Assembly (NCBI GenBank): GCA_008921705.1
Contig: VFFE01007506.1
Coordinates: 800,536-864,535, forward strand
DNA: 64,000 bases
Direction of reading: 5' to 3'
From: Burhinus oedicnemus
Lineage: Eukaryota; Chordata; Aves; Charadriiformes; Burhinidae
Every line of letters begins with the position of its first letter. Position 1 is the first letter of the stretch. The notes below the pieces were generated by a model that saw only the letters and a list, made by a program, of their open reading frames with translations, ran no database searches and was not told the DNA's origin. Shown piece by piece: positions 24,701 to 37,138 of this stretch. The translations under genes were made by a program, and so were the position numbers.

Positions 24701-26578
24701 TACTAAAAGGTAGGCAAAATGATGACTCAGACAGTATACCATACCTTTCAGTCCATTTTTCCACCTAGATAACCATGTGTTACAGAATAATAAGTCTTTC
24801 TGGGAAATAATGGATCAATTAGACTTTTTTTTTCCTATTGAAACAGGTTTATATGTATGGTATAGGCTCTGGGAATGATTATCATAGCAGTGAAAGTTAT
24901 GCCACTTATGCAGATGATGTACTGCTACAATCCTAAGCATCGCCATTGTGTCATGTAGCTCCAGGCTAATATAAATGACTTTGAAATGATAAAATCACTG
25001 TTCTGGTTTGTTACAGGAACTAAAATGAGACCCCAGTGGTTTCCATGCAAATCATCTCTTGTGAGACATTTGTCAGTGTCAAAGTTAAGTCTGTTGAATT
25101 CAATGTCCTCCAAATGAAAGTTTCATTAAATGCTTTTTATTACACATAATGGCCTATTTTACAAGTGTCTAATCTAAAGATATAAGGAGCACTAAGTTAT
25201 AAGAAAATATTTCTGGTCATAAACGGCCTGCTGATAACGACATTTTCTAATATATTCATTTTTAAGGAAATCTAGAGTAAAAGTTCTGTTCCCATGTCAC
25301 ACAATGGATTGAATTTCTAATATTCTGTCATTTTTACAAGCAGAGATCTGCCATTGCCTCAAGAGGAATGCTTTTCACCCCATATAAGCAAAAAGGATTT
25401 AGAAGATTCAACAGACAGACAAGGACAGAATTTCACACTGATGCAGATCTCGTGTTAAGAAATGTGTTTAAGAGTGCTCTAGGATAGGAAGTTGAGATTT
25501 ATGGGATAAGATTACAAATCTGTTCCCCCCACCTCCCTTGGCAATCAGATGTACCCTATTCTGAAGTATATTTAACAGCAAACTACAAACTGGCTAATTT
25601 ATGTTGGGTTCATGCAGCTGGATTACAGTTAACTACAGGTAACATGAAGTGTGACTGACATTTATGGTATGTAATTAGGGAACACAGTGAAGAATTACCT
25701 TGTGTTGCTAAGGGGCTGCGTGCTGTCTCACTCGGCCTTCCCTCTCACGTTAAACAATGAAAACAAGCGTTGCTTCTCTACGCTGTTCCTCTTTGGAGCA
25801 TGATTAACTTCCATAGGATAAGATGTTACTCAAAATCTTCTGACTACTCCTCATGTTCACACAGTCCTTTTGGCTACAATGGGCTACAGGGTCCACATAA
25901 ATTTTTATCTAGTCTCAAAGGCTTTCCAGACTTTGTAAGAGCTCTTCCACCCTGTTAGCTGTCACCTAGATTCAAGCACACCTTAACTGTTACCGCATCT
26001 GAAGTTTCTCATCTTTTTTGTCTTCCAGATCCTCAGTCCAGGGAAGCCCTCAGCACACCTCTTTTTTCTTGTCTCCTACACTCCACTCTGAGTAGCTGTT
26101 CCCAAAAAGATCCTTTGCAAATGCCTTTCAGGATGATTTTCGGTTGTCCCTATCCCCAGGAAGACCCTCCCATAACGTGGCATCCAATATTGTTTCATTT
26201 GTTTGGTTTAGAGGAAGCTACCCCTGCCATCTGTCAGATGATCCCCCCACTCTCTTACAGGACCAATTGACTCAGTAGGAGGAAATCACTGATACTGTGA
26301 CAGAAAATGCAGAAGAGGAGATCAGTAAGAATACATCAACACAAATTTTAAAACCGCTGCTAAGATTTGCACATGCTGTTGATATTGGCTGGATATCTTT
26401 TTGACTGATATGCAAAAATAACTTCTTGGATTCAGTAAAGCGTAACAGATTGAAATGATGTGTCCTTTGATATCCTGAAGGCCAAACAGATGATCTAATG
26501 ATTCAGTCAGGTCTTAAAATATATATAAGGGGGGATCTGACTTGATAAAACAGTCTGTAGTCTCCAAATGATGCTTTG
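18706..26578. other. Long unique AT-rich stretch without recognisable genes
   Basis: About 7.9 kb with only short frames, none with a domain I know. T runs and short AT-rich patches occur, but no CR1, LTR or SINE phrases were recognised. Homopolymers aside, it looks like slowly evolving intronic or intergenic DNA. Confidence 0.45.
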
Positions 26579-26642
26579 TATATATTATATATATAATCAT
26601 ATATATAAACCCATTATTTTTATTTGTTTATATATATTATAC
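26579..26642. repeat. AT-rich low-complexity tract
   Basis: TATATATTA-type sequence is interrupted by a short TTTTATTTG segment. The alternating T and A runs could form imperfect hairpins. It is probably a decayed (TA)n microsatellite. Confidence 0.8.
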
Positions 26643-28410
26643 ACCCCAAGTTTCACCTCAAAGAACAAGCTGAAAATAATGTGTCTACCCACTTGATCTC
26701 CTGGTTGCTGTAGCTTATAATGCAGCTCTTCACCCGTGTCCACATCAGTAACTGAGATGATAAAAGACATCTCAGTTCAGTGAGACGCAGAGGGCTCATT
26801 AGCCAAGGCACCATTTATACGTCTGGTGACATCCATTTATTTTAGCAGTTTTACCTATTGCTCACTGAAATGAATGAAAAGACCTTAAAAAAATAAAAAT
26901 CAGTGGCACTTGTTCTTTAAAAAATCCTGCCTCAGCCAGCAAGAAGTACAGTAGGAATCAACTATGTAGTACATCCTCTGGTCCCAACACAATTCAAAAC
27001 CAAGTACCTCTCTCTGAGTTCCAAGGGTGCACATAGCAGCTATTCCCTCATTCGATAAATTCAAGAGGAGTACTAACGTAAAACTTTACTGTGATTGTCA
27101 TTAATGACCCTTCTTATTTCACTATCTCATTCAGTCAATTATATTATTCAAGTAACGTGAGCATTATCTTTTATGAGCAGTATTTATTAAATACAAATAA
27201 AAATAGCACAGTAAATCTTATCCATTCACCTTTCCTATGCTTATGTTTACATTGATGCATGAAAATGTTGAAAGCTGTTTTGTATCAACATTTTGTGCTT
27301 TTGAAACTTTAAGGAGAAAATAACTATTTCTTGAAGCCATATTCTTAAGAGGAAACACATGCACAAAGCCAGATTGTTGTACAGAAATCAGAGACTATGG
27401 ACAAACCCACCTGGCAGGCAGAAAGAAGCTGGCTGAACAAGCGTATCAGATCATATGAGTTTGTTGAGCAGTTCACAGGCACTGAGTGCTTTTTGGAAAC
27501 TACACATATACACAGTGTCATCCTGCCACTGGCTGCTACACAGCTGAGCCTTAAGCCCATTATCTCTTCTAAATTCCCTCTTTTGATTCAGCCTTTGAGC
27601 CCTTATACCTACTAGCAAGCTAACTAGGTCTGCATGACTCTTGATTTGGGGGGAATGTGTACCATCCTCACACTTCCTTAAGTCAACACATGAAGACAAC
27701 AATATTTCAGATGGCACCTTTTTATTCAGTTTGGCATTAAATGCTGTTCAGCTCTTAAAATGTAACTGCAAAAATGGTGCTATGGGATTCGATGTTTATC
27801 ATCTCTTGATGGCTTCCATATCTAATGAGATCAGATGGTTGTTGTAAATGCCAATTCTGCAAACTCCACCTGGGAACCAAAAGTCAATCTGCGTTTTGCA
27901 TTTTTTTTTTTTGGCTCATGCATTATGATCTGAGCTACAGATTATTACAGAGTTTTCTTAGTAATTCTCTCAAAGGTAAGAACAAAGAACTTGAAGGAGT
28001 GCCCACAACCGTTGAGCCTGTCCTCTGGTGTTGACTGGAAGGGGTATCATACAACCCCTTCCATAAATGGATTTTCCAGAATCCCACTGCTATGATCATG
28101 AGAAGTATTGTAGGAAGAATTCCAGCCAAAATGTATTTATGGACAGCTTAAAACAATTTGTTCTTGTGCTGACCTTGTCCTCTGCTTCATATAAGCATTT
28201 CATTTTCCAGGTGCTAAGCAGAGCAAGCATGACTTTCCTGTGTCATGGGCCAAGATACAAACCAAGGCTTTGGCTCTTTGACCCTTCTTACCAATTCTTG
28301 TTGGGTCCAATTAACACACAGTCAAGCACAGGCCCAGCTGGGAGGCAACAGCTAACAGCTGAGAAACAATAAGGAACAGATTTTGAAATTACCACATGGA
28401 ACTCATTTAC
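26643..28410. other. Unique sequence without recognisable genes
   Basis: Several frames overlap on both strands around 27345-28372 with no shared domain. A T run lies near 27900-27912. No repeat family recognised. Confidence 0.4.
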
Positions 28411-28494
28411 CTCCTCCCAGCTGAGATTAGCGTCTGATTCGATGAGCACTTCTCTCTTACTGTTATAGCTTAAATTAACTCTTCTGACTTTGTC
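28411..28494 (-). CDS. Candidate internal coding exon, unknown protein
   Basis: On the minus strand, an 84-base block (28 codons, no stop) lies between strong splice signals. The acceptor is TTTCTCCTTTGTTTCAG just upstream, with branch-like CTAAT and CTGAT sequences about 25-40 bases before it. The donor is GAG followed by GTAAATGAG. The length divides by three, so the exon would keep frame if included or skipped. The predicted residues start DKVRRVNLSYNSKR and end in NLSWEE. I do not recognise the protein. The frame stays open past both splice sites, so the open frame by itself is not evidence. No neighbouring exon was found to pair with it. Confidence 0.3.
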
Positions 28495-29239
28495 CTGAAA
28501 CAAAGGAGAAATGCTCATGTTATCAGTATTAGCTGGAAGGAGGCAAAGCACGGCTCCACCCATTATACAGAATCCAGTCTTCACAGCAGGCATAGTAAGC
28601 AAATGAGGAATAAGGACATGGCCATGCATGTGGTGAAGCCACCAAAAAAAAAAAAAATCCCCCAGAAGAAAGACTTTTCAGTGCTCATGTTGTCATCTGC
28701 AGCGTTCTGTACTTAGCTTTCTTCTCCTTGTGAATGTAATTGCACATAATATACAATGCAGACTTATGAGAGCATTCCACAATAATATAGCTGTGCTTGA
28801 AATTAGGAGGGTGTTTTCCTTGCTGTATCACATTTGTGGATCACTTTCATCCTGGAGTTAAATAATGCGCCTAGGTTTTTCTATTTTGTGTTTCCTACTG
28901 ATAATGGTCAACTTCTAGGAAAAAGTTGTTTTTCTAGACCTCAGGTTCCTTGTGCCTTGTCTCTCTTACTCTAATCCATGGGTCTTCCCCCTCGTTCTGT
29001 CCTGCATCTTGATTATTCTTTTTTGGTGTAATTATATATAACCCTTTGTGAACTTGGTCTAACCACAGTCTAACCGAGCTGAACGTAAGTCAGATCCTTT
29101 ACAAATGTCTTGTGGTTCTGCTCATGGGTAAAAGCCTCTCATTCCCTCATTTAGTGTATCAAACCTGCAGTTATTTGATATATAGTTCTGGATCAGATGT
29201 GGCTTACACCCTATCAGCCTGGATTGAGGGCAGAGCAAG
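28495..29239. other. Unique sequence
   Basis: Nothing recognised apart from a 14-base A run at 28644-28657. The right part may grade into the ancient CR1 that follows. Confidence 0.4.
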
Positions 29240-30140
29240 CTCTCATTTTGCTGTAAAAGATGACGCAGACAGACCCTATGCTGATCTGGTTTGTTGCATC
29301 AGCAAATTTCACCTGTACAACTGCTTCCAAAACTGATGTCTGTGGGAGTCCACAGGTAGCCTCTCTGCAGGCTGGTAATTCCCTCTTGAAACAACCTGTT
29401 AGGTTGTCTCCTTTATTCGAGCTATTTCACACCTTCTAGTGGGGAATTAATTCCCATTTTATCTAGCCTAACTAATAATGTCCCATGTGGGACTATATTA
29501 AATGCTTTACTGAACTCCAGGTAGATTAGATCTACTGCATTTCTTTTGTCTGGAAGATCAGTTAGCTTATCGTGGAGAGCTATCATGTTAGTCTGGCACA
29601 GCCTATGTTTGCTAAATTGTCGTATTTACCTCATTTACCATTTTCCTTCATTTAACTGCTCTTTTATTTGGTAATACTTAAAAGCCTTGCAGGCCTGCAA
29701 GGCCCGTTCAGGCCAGGCTAACAGCCAGCAACGGGCAGCCAGCGTTCATCCACATGCTGCGTGAACTCCACCTGGTGTGCTCCAGTCAGAAAATTGTTCC
29801 TCAGACTCAACAAATCTAGTTAGAGCTCCCTGCTGCTACACTTCTAACGCTGGGCCAGATGCGGGTTATCTGGTCCTTCAAGATGTGACAGTATTGCTTT
29901 TTTTAAGTGTTGCTTCTGCCTCTGACATGGTGGTTTATTATTTCCACAGCCTCAGTGGCCATCCTGCCTTTGTCGTCTGCATTCAAGACCGTTATCTTTA
30001 GTGAAAACTGAAGTGATTCATTTTCGGTGCCATCACAAGTTTGTCTGAATCTCTACCAATCTAGACTGCAGATGGCTGCAACCTTTTAGGACTGCTGTTC
30101 TTTTATTCAGGTGGGTGAAGAAATTTTTTCCCATTTGTTC
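29240..30140 (-). repeat. Ancient CR1 LINE relic covering RT and upstream ORF2
   Basis: Read on the minus strand, the middle part encodes VDLIYLEFSKAFNIVPH (about 29480-29540). This is the reverse transcriptase motif block that in CR1 reads xDFSKAFDTVxH. To its left on the plus strand, around 29330-29355, is the counterpart of the PLGTPxxxG region (CTGTGGGAGTCCACAGG). To its right, near 29998-30030, is the equivalent of the linker phrase NAFFxxVF in reverse (GTGAAAACTGAAG, then ATTCATTTTCGG). Order and spacing match CR1 ORF2. Indels and stops are frequent, so it is old. The GC-rich insert near 29684-29760 is not explained by the element. Confidence 0.7.
29684..29703. repeat. Perfect 20-bp palindrome
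   Basis: GCCTTGCAGGCCTGCAAGGC reads the same on both strands with no spacer. It lies within a locally GC-rich patch inside the ancient CR1 relic. Its function, if any, is unknown. Confidence 0.9.
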
Positions 30141-30900
30141 CAGTTTCATCACAGATATGTGAATCCAGATCTGCAAAGCAAGCAGGAGTTCACAGGGCTG
30201 AGGATGATATTCTTATGAGTAGAAAAAAAAAAGCTGAAATCTTGATACCTGCAGGGAGAAGACTCCTCACAGAAAATGTGCTATTTTTGTAGTCACATCT
30301 CATTATTCCATTTAAGCTGATGTCTTTGAGCTGTGAGCAGATACAGAGTTAGCTGTATATCAGAGGCAGATATGGAGTCAGCAGCAGAATGAAGTTGATT
30401 AGAACATGATGAAACATCAGGGCAAAGGCATTAGAGAGAAAAGCAGCAAGCAAAGTTTGGATAAGAAACTGTTCATATAATTGTATATATGATCATAAAG
30501 CGAGCCCATGGCAAAACCAGCAATAGAGCTCAGGCTGCCAATACAAGTTCATGTTCACCCCTTCACAGTACTGCTCCTTTTGACCCTGTCACATTAGTCT
30601 TGGTTAAAACTAATAACGGACACATGCAAGAGAGCAGGGTACGTACAGAGACCTGGCTGTCAGAGCAGCTGTCCTCGTTTGTACACATTGCAATGACATG
30701 TCCTAAGGGCTTTGAGTGAGCCTGTGACAGTAGTCACAGTGGTGAGACCGGGTGATACTTTCCTGAACCGAGCAGGACAGGATAAAAAGCTTTCCCTCCT
30801 TAGTTTTCATAGTCATTGCCACTCATCCTACTGCCCCTGCCCTCTTCTCCATCAATGCACAGACCACAAAGCCATGATCGTTTGGTTTATGGATAGCTTA
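30141..30900. other. Unique sequence
   Basis: Only chance frames (30489-30719 and 30712-30903 on the plus strand). No family recognised. Confidence 0.4.
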
Positions 30901-31001
30901 TAGAATCATAGAATTGTTTTGGTTGGAAGAGACCTTTAAGACCATCGAGTCCAACCGTTAACCTAGCACTGCCAAGTTGCCACTAAACCATGTCCCTCAG
31001 C
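30901..31001 (-). repeat. CR1 LINE 3' end
   Basis: The plus strand opens with TAGAATCATAGAATTG, the reverse complement of a CR1 3' tail, and continues with GGTTGGAAGAGACCTTTAAG and CCATCGAGTCCAACC. In reverse complement it closely matches the last 100 bases of the copy ending at 45222, so both belong to the same or a sister subfamily. Only the 3' end is present, the usual result of 5' truncation during target-primed insertion. Confidence 0.88.
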
Positions 31002-31264
31002 CATGCTCAGACCTTCCTGGTTTCTTCACACCCTTATCAAAGGGTTTCTTTGCACCCTTATATCTCAGCTAACGGAGAGCACCCCTCCAAGTTTCAGACT
31101 TTTGTTGTGGCCCTCGGATATAATTTGCGGATGTTCTTTTTTTTGGTTAGTTTGTTTGCCACAAAGCTAATTCTGCTGGTACCATTGCTGCTGACCCGAC
31201 GCGCTCCGTGCTGCCGGGAATCCCTCGGTGGCTTCAGCTCAGCCCGGCACTCTCTGATCTTTCT

Positions 31265-31585
31265 CAGAGGGCTTGTAGTTCTCTTATGAAATGATGCACT
31301 TACTAATAAACATGAGACTTAATTTGAACTTCAAATACTAGGAAAAGAAACCATTCCCAGACTGTAAAAGCAAGAGGGGATTAAACAGGGCAGTATCCTA
31401 ATGGAGCAGAGGCAGGCCTCAATAATTAGAGAGACGGGAGGCCTCGGGTGTCACAGCACAACAGAACAGCGTCTCCAGAGGTTGTTCCCCCATACAAAAT
31501 AGGATGCAGTGTTAATAATAAATGTGAGGCTTAATTAGGATCACAAATACTGGGAGAATAAATCAACTCCCAGGCTGTATGATTA
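31265..31585. repeat. Diverged direct repeat, two units about 211 bp apart
   Basis: Unit 1 (31265-31370) and unit 2 (31476-31585) share, in order, CAGAGG, ATG(A/C)TGCA or GGATGCAG, TAATAAA(C/T)(A/G)TGAG, CTTAATT, CAAATACT(A/G)GGA and CCCAG(A/G)CTGTA. The intervening sequence is not obviously duplicated. This may be a decayed tandem duplication or the ends of an old element. No terminal inverted repeats or target duplications are evident. Confidence 0.7.
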
Positions 31586-32329
31586 TAAAAATATTAGAAG
31601 CTCAAATACTTAAAAAATAACAGAAATAAGAGTTTTTTTTCCCCTGACTCACATAGACACAACATACTCTGCCACTGAGTGTGGGAGTCCTAATGATTTT
31701 TGGCTCATTTGACGCTGTCTTGGCTGGGGTTAAATGAAGAGCTTTTAATTATGATCGTGTTCCTCTTCAGCTCAAACGACAGAACAAAGCTCCTGTCGCA
31801 GATGTTGTAACCCACTTGTCAACGTCTGCATGTCACTGGTGAGCAATAACCTCTCCAGCAAGGTCAGCCTTCCTGAAAAGTGGAAAATAAGGTGCCAAAA
31901 AGGCCAACCCTGCCTAAGTCTCAGGGTTTTATCATAAAATGTCTTCTCATATTTTCACCAGTTTCCAACAGTCTGGGACAAAATCAAAGCAAATTTGCAG
32001 AGATTTTTGGTGGCCTGGAAAACTTCAAAGAAAAGAGTACATAGGAAATTTAGAAGAGAAGAATTTTATTAGGCAGATTTCAAGGCTGATACTTGCAATG
32101 GGCAAATGCGCATTTTAAATAACGCAGGCATTGATCTACATGTCACTAACAGTTGTGCTTGTTTTTGAGAATGGACTTGTGTTTCTACCTCACAAGTGTA
32201 TTCAGAGCAGTATTAAAGCAATTCTGCTGTTTTTCTATGTCTGCATCTGAACAGCCATGGGATGATAAGGTAGGCTTTTGTAAGCAGAGGTAACAAAAGT
32301 TTCATGTGTCATAAACATACAAAGCAGTC
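31586..32329. other. Unique sequence
   Basis: No gene or repeat recognised. Confidence 0.4.
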
Positions 32330-32905
32330 ACACTGGGTCAGACCAAAGGTCCATCTAGCTTGTATCTTTTTTCTGATAATAGATCTATTAAGATCATCTC
32401 ACTGTGGATATGAAAAGAAAAAATACAAAAACATAGTAGGTAGAGGATGATCCTTGCTCAGTAAAGTCTACCAGTTCTGATAATCATTAAACAAAGGGCA
32501 CTTTGAGCTGGTAGTTGTATCTGGCTCATCATTCACTTTAAAAAAAAGCATGATTGGACCCCTCCTAGGAGAAATTGTCTATTAATTTTTTTAGCTATTT
32601 TATTTTGGTTTTTACAATATCCCACGGCAGTGAGTTTGACATTTTAATGGTGCCTTATGAAGAAAAACAATCACATTTTGTTTAAACCTGTTGTCTCACC
32701 ATTTCTTTGGATGGCCCTCCTCTTGGCCCTCCTCTTGTACTCAAGGAAATAAACAATAATCTTTCCCTAGTTACCTTCACAATTCTATTCTGTTTAAAGA
32801 CTTTATAATTGCATCCTTCCCCTTTTAATTATTTTTTTTAAGTTGTAACGTAATTATTCTGTCCTAACATAGGATAATCAGAACTGCATGCTGTGATGCC
32901 AACAT
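32330..32905 (-). repeat. Ancient CR1/L3-like LINE, 3' end to ORF2 tail
   Basis: The plus strand begins CACTGGGTCAGACCAAAGG and CCATCTAGCTTG, which in sauropsids mark the 3' end of an old CR1 lineage. It continues to a run about a GTTTAAACCTGTTGTCTC block, a TTTGGATGGCCCTCCTCTTG block and, at the right, AGAACTGCATGCTGTGATG, which fits the ORF2 tail phrase WxPxxxxxxxxLE read in reverse. The element is strongly diverged, with an internal 14-base repeat of CCCTCCTCTTG. The assignment rests on recall of the family. Confidence 0.55.
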
Positions 32906-35900
32906 AGCAAAATCTCTTCAAAGTGATCAGATAAACAGCAACTTCTGCTTAGATGCGGATGATAGGCAAGGTTGGAAACTGAGTACTGGGCAAGAATTGG
33001 GGCTTTAAAAAATGCTTAGTATGGCCTATCCTATCTGAGATGAGTTATGATTCCTTCCTCCCTTTTGCGTCAGCAAAGGGGAGGAATTGAGCCGTAATAT
33101 CTGAAAATCCAACTCCTCCCCTAAGGTTTTTATGGGAAGCCAATGAGATAAATGAATCATCGTAAAGGTAGCCATAATTTTAATTTCCTACATGAGGCAG
33201 TTATTGAGTCTGAATACACACTTCATTGCTCATTCTAGTGCTAATCTCACAAGATATTGAGAAAATTTTCACAAAAGGGGTAAATTTATTGCCTGGATAG
33301 TTAAAAAAGTTCTCAAACTGGAACTGGTTAACAAACAAGAGGAATATATTGAGAACACAGGAGAATTTTGTGAGAAATCTCTGCAGGATACCTAATTCAA
33401 TGCTGTAACACTGATATTTTTCAGAGTTGCTCACATGGCTGCCATCAAAAAGGCTCATAAATACTTGTTGTTTTTGGTAGGGTTTTAGCTACCTTAGGCA
33501 CATCAGTGTGCCTCCTGAGCGTAATTTTAGGGCAATCTCCAACTGCGGATGCTTCAAAAAGCGATCAAAGTTTTTGGCCAGGACTACACAGAATATTTTG
33601 TCTCACTGGTTATTCCACTGGGATGAATTCATGGTGAATTCATACCTTAGGCCGTCCAAAAGCATGGCAAAGGATTGGTTATGTGTTGCAAGTCAGCAGC
33701 CCACTGTTTCAAACGTGAATGAAGGAAATGTTCTGCAGCCCATGCCTGCTTTCACAGTGGTAATTGCATTTGAGCTGATGTGACCAAATCACAAGCCAGT
33801 GTTGTCTTGAAGCACTATTGTTGTAGGATCTTCCCAAGGAAAAGCAAGTAAAAATGAGGGGAATCTGTCACGTTTAAAAGCAGTAAATATCCCTTTTTTT
33901 TTTTGTTTTTTTTTCTTTCCTGTGGTGAACATTTTCCCTCAAATTACCCTTAATTGAAGCAAAATTAATGGAAGTGAGATCCTTAAGTGAATCTATTTAC
34001 AGTAAAGGTTGTAAGACAGAAAATATTGCAAAAGGTATGGGAAGTCCCATATATAGAGGCACAAGCTGAAACCAAACATTGGCCAGACTCAGTTTTAAAT
34101 TAGCGATAGAATTCATCCTTATATTTCAGATTTTTCTTGAGGTAAAATTTCCAAAAGTGCACCATTTCAAAATTTTTGGGGCACCTTGCAGGCAGGAGCA
34201 TGCTAGAAGTGAACCGGGCATTTTTAAAGGTTTATTATGGAACAACTATGTTTAAAAAATATGGACCTAAATTATTTTGGTTCTTACATCCCTCCACACT
34301 GCCCTCTCTGTGGAAGTGGGAGGGGGGAAGTCATGCTATGTCTTAGATCCTTCTGTTGATTCGTGCAAAATATGGCCTTAGAGAGAGCAAGGCACTTGTG
34401 AAGTTTTAAAGTAGTACATTAGCTGAGGTAACCCCTCCGTAGAGTTTACCTGACTATTTAATACATGTGAAAACTACAGTCTGTTTTGTGTTCCCTGGAA
34501 CTTTATCTCAGATTAGTGCTAATTTGTCTGCTGATATAAGTTATTAAAAATTTTCCCCTTAGTGAAAATATACTGAGACTCTGCTCTGAAAGGCAAAGAT
34601 CCAAAAAGGATTTGATGCTTGATGACCCTGATAAGCACCTAAATCCTTTAAAAACTAGCCTTGAAGGTGCTGAAACCTAGACAATGTCAAGAGAGGTCTC
34701 TGCCTGCCTGGCTTGCGTCCAGGTACAATGTCTTGTATGTGTCCTCTGCTGGGCCTCCCATTTATCAATGGCCCTTACCAACATCTTTGTGGTTTAGAGG
34801 ATACACATGGGATGCTCAGCTCTGTCTTCTGCTTGTAAGGACTTGGAAAGCTTCTGGTTTTGCAGAGAGTGATCCAACAAATGCCTGAAGTTCCCCAGTG
34901 GGAGATGTGCCTACCTCCTTAGACAAATAAAAACTCTTTGGAGAAGGCAGTTCTTCTGCATACTACTATTGTCACCTCATTGTCAGGGTTGATTTGACTC
35001 CGTCAGCTAATTTTGCAGAAGGCAGATGAGGGCTGTCACCTCCAGGTAAAGCTGCTCTGAAGGTGGTCGTTCTTGCATGCCAGCCACGTTGGCTGACTAT
35101 AGCAACTGGCTCCAAGTTTATGTAGCCTTATGACTATGAATCCATACAGTAATGGTTACTTTCCTAAACAGAACAGAGCTAAAAATGCCTTTAAAATGCT
35201 AACATTAGCTTAAGAATGTTTGATCTCATAGTCAAAAGGCTGGGCTTCCCTAGGAAGATGATGCAAAACACCTAAATCTAAATTTTTTAAGAGAATTGTC
35301 CCCTGCACAGCGCTCCACGGCTGTAAAGGCAGTCCAGAGCAATGATTCTCCTTACGTTCAAACTAGTCTTTGTCTTTAGGTGAAGGTTAGGTTTGTTTAT
35401 CAGAAATTTCAAGCCCCTTGCTACTAAGCAAGCGTGCTGTGCTTCTCTGTCAGGAGAGGATCTTAGTTTAACAATCCAGAGTGGAAGGAAATTCAGTTTC
35501 TCTTTACTTCTATTAATAGTTCTGTGTTTCAAACATAGCAAAAAGTGAAGAAATGTAAAAAATTAATTCCTTTTCACTTGAAATTAATATAAATCTTGAA
35601 GCCATTGAACCATTAAAAGAGCTGTGCATGACTGATGTGAATTATAACAAGGGCAGTACATTGTATTTACTTTTTATTGCCCAGATATCACATACACAGG
35701 CAAAGATTAGCAGTTAGAGCTAAACATTTATAGATGTAAATACTGTAATGAATGGAATTACAGGTGATTCTTTTTTACCTTTTCATCTGCCAGCTGCTAT
35801 CCATAAATACACTGGCACTGATGGTCTAAATGGAAAATGGTTTACTCTATCACGTGTGTACCCACTCTGGGGGCCAAAACTATGAAACTTAGTTTCTTTA

Positions 35901-37138
35901 TCCAGAAAAATTGGCTAAGTAGATGAAGAAGTGAAGATAGGATCATTTTAACCAGGTGTTTTACACCATGAAAAGCTGTGTGCAGAGCACCTTGGCAGCA
36001 GCACTGGGATGGAAACAGAGAAACAGTTTAAAGAAGATTGCCTACCAGAGACATATAATTACAACAACGCAGAGACTCTTGGAAAACAAGGAGGCCAAAA
36101 CCTGAGCCCTACAGTCATATCATGAAGCAGTTAAAAATAACAGCATGATCACCTCTAAATATAGAAAGCAAAATTCTGTTTCTTTGGGACATAGCCATGT
36201 GTTTGGCTTTTGTATAGCAAAAATGATTCTGAAAAAGCCGTGAACTTGGGAGACCGTATGTACTGTGGATTAGCTGTAACTCTTATTACAAAGAAAACTA
36301 AAGGTGGTGTTTTTGAAACCATGCATTGTTGAAGTCAACAGGAACTTCACCATTCATTTCTGTAGGAACTGCGAATGTTTAGGCCAACACTGAGCACTTT
36401 CAAAATCCGCCACTGGCTGTTTCTGTTTTGAACAAAAAGAATAACATTTCAGATATCTTTCTGTTGTGTCCTCCCCTCCACACACCCCCAATCAACTGGA
36501 GGAGAGCAAGAAGAATAAAATACTGACATTATTTTACTGTAGCCTCCAAACTATGGGGTTTCCCAGTATTCTACAGCCATAAAAGTCTTGATCGAGGACA
36601 TATGATTCCTTTTATGCACTGCAGGGTTGTAAAGAGAGCATTTAGGAAGCAGGGTTGATTAAAATGAGTAAAATAAAATTAAAACCTCCAGATCTTTCCT
36701 TAGCAATCAATAAATGAAATTCAATTGACATGCTAATGAATAGAAAAACTACACAGGCAGTAGTCATCACCCACCCCAGATTAAAAAAAAAAAAAGACAA
36801 AAGACATTTAAATCTCCCTTCTATCTCCTCTCTAGCAATGTTGTACTAGTGATTTAGACTGCTTTTCAAATGCTGACATGAAGAAAAAGATTAAATACTC
36901 AAAGCAGAGACTGTACTTTGCAATTTGTAAATAGCAAATAAAGTAAAATATTATTATAAATAAGAAATTATGTAGATTTATGGAAATTCCTATACACACG
37001 AAATACAGTGCGGCTTTATTATATCATACACTGTTACACACATACTCTAAATGCTCCACGTGCTTTGCAGTAGAAGAGCTGTTCTACTGAAAAACATAAC
37101 CATATGGCTAGGTGAACAGTCGCCTAGGATGAGATGTA
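32906..37138. other. Unique AT-rich sequence
   Basis: No recognised gene. The plus frame at 33508-33783 (91 codons, opening at GTG) is the longest and has no domain I know. T-rich runs lie near 33893-33914 and an A run at 36783-36795. Confidence 0.45.

Noticed and set aside
26579..26642. AT-rich tract as an origin or matrix attachment element
   Set aside because: It is a decayed TA microsatellite, and composition alone does not support a function.
33508..33783. 91-codon plus frame as a gene or DNA transposon remnant
   Set aside because: It opens at GTG, I see no splice signals that fit or transposase motif, and it is no longer than expected by chance in a 64-kb window.
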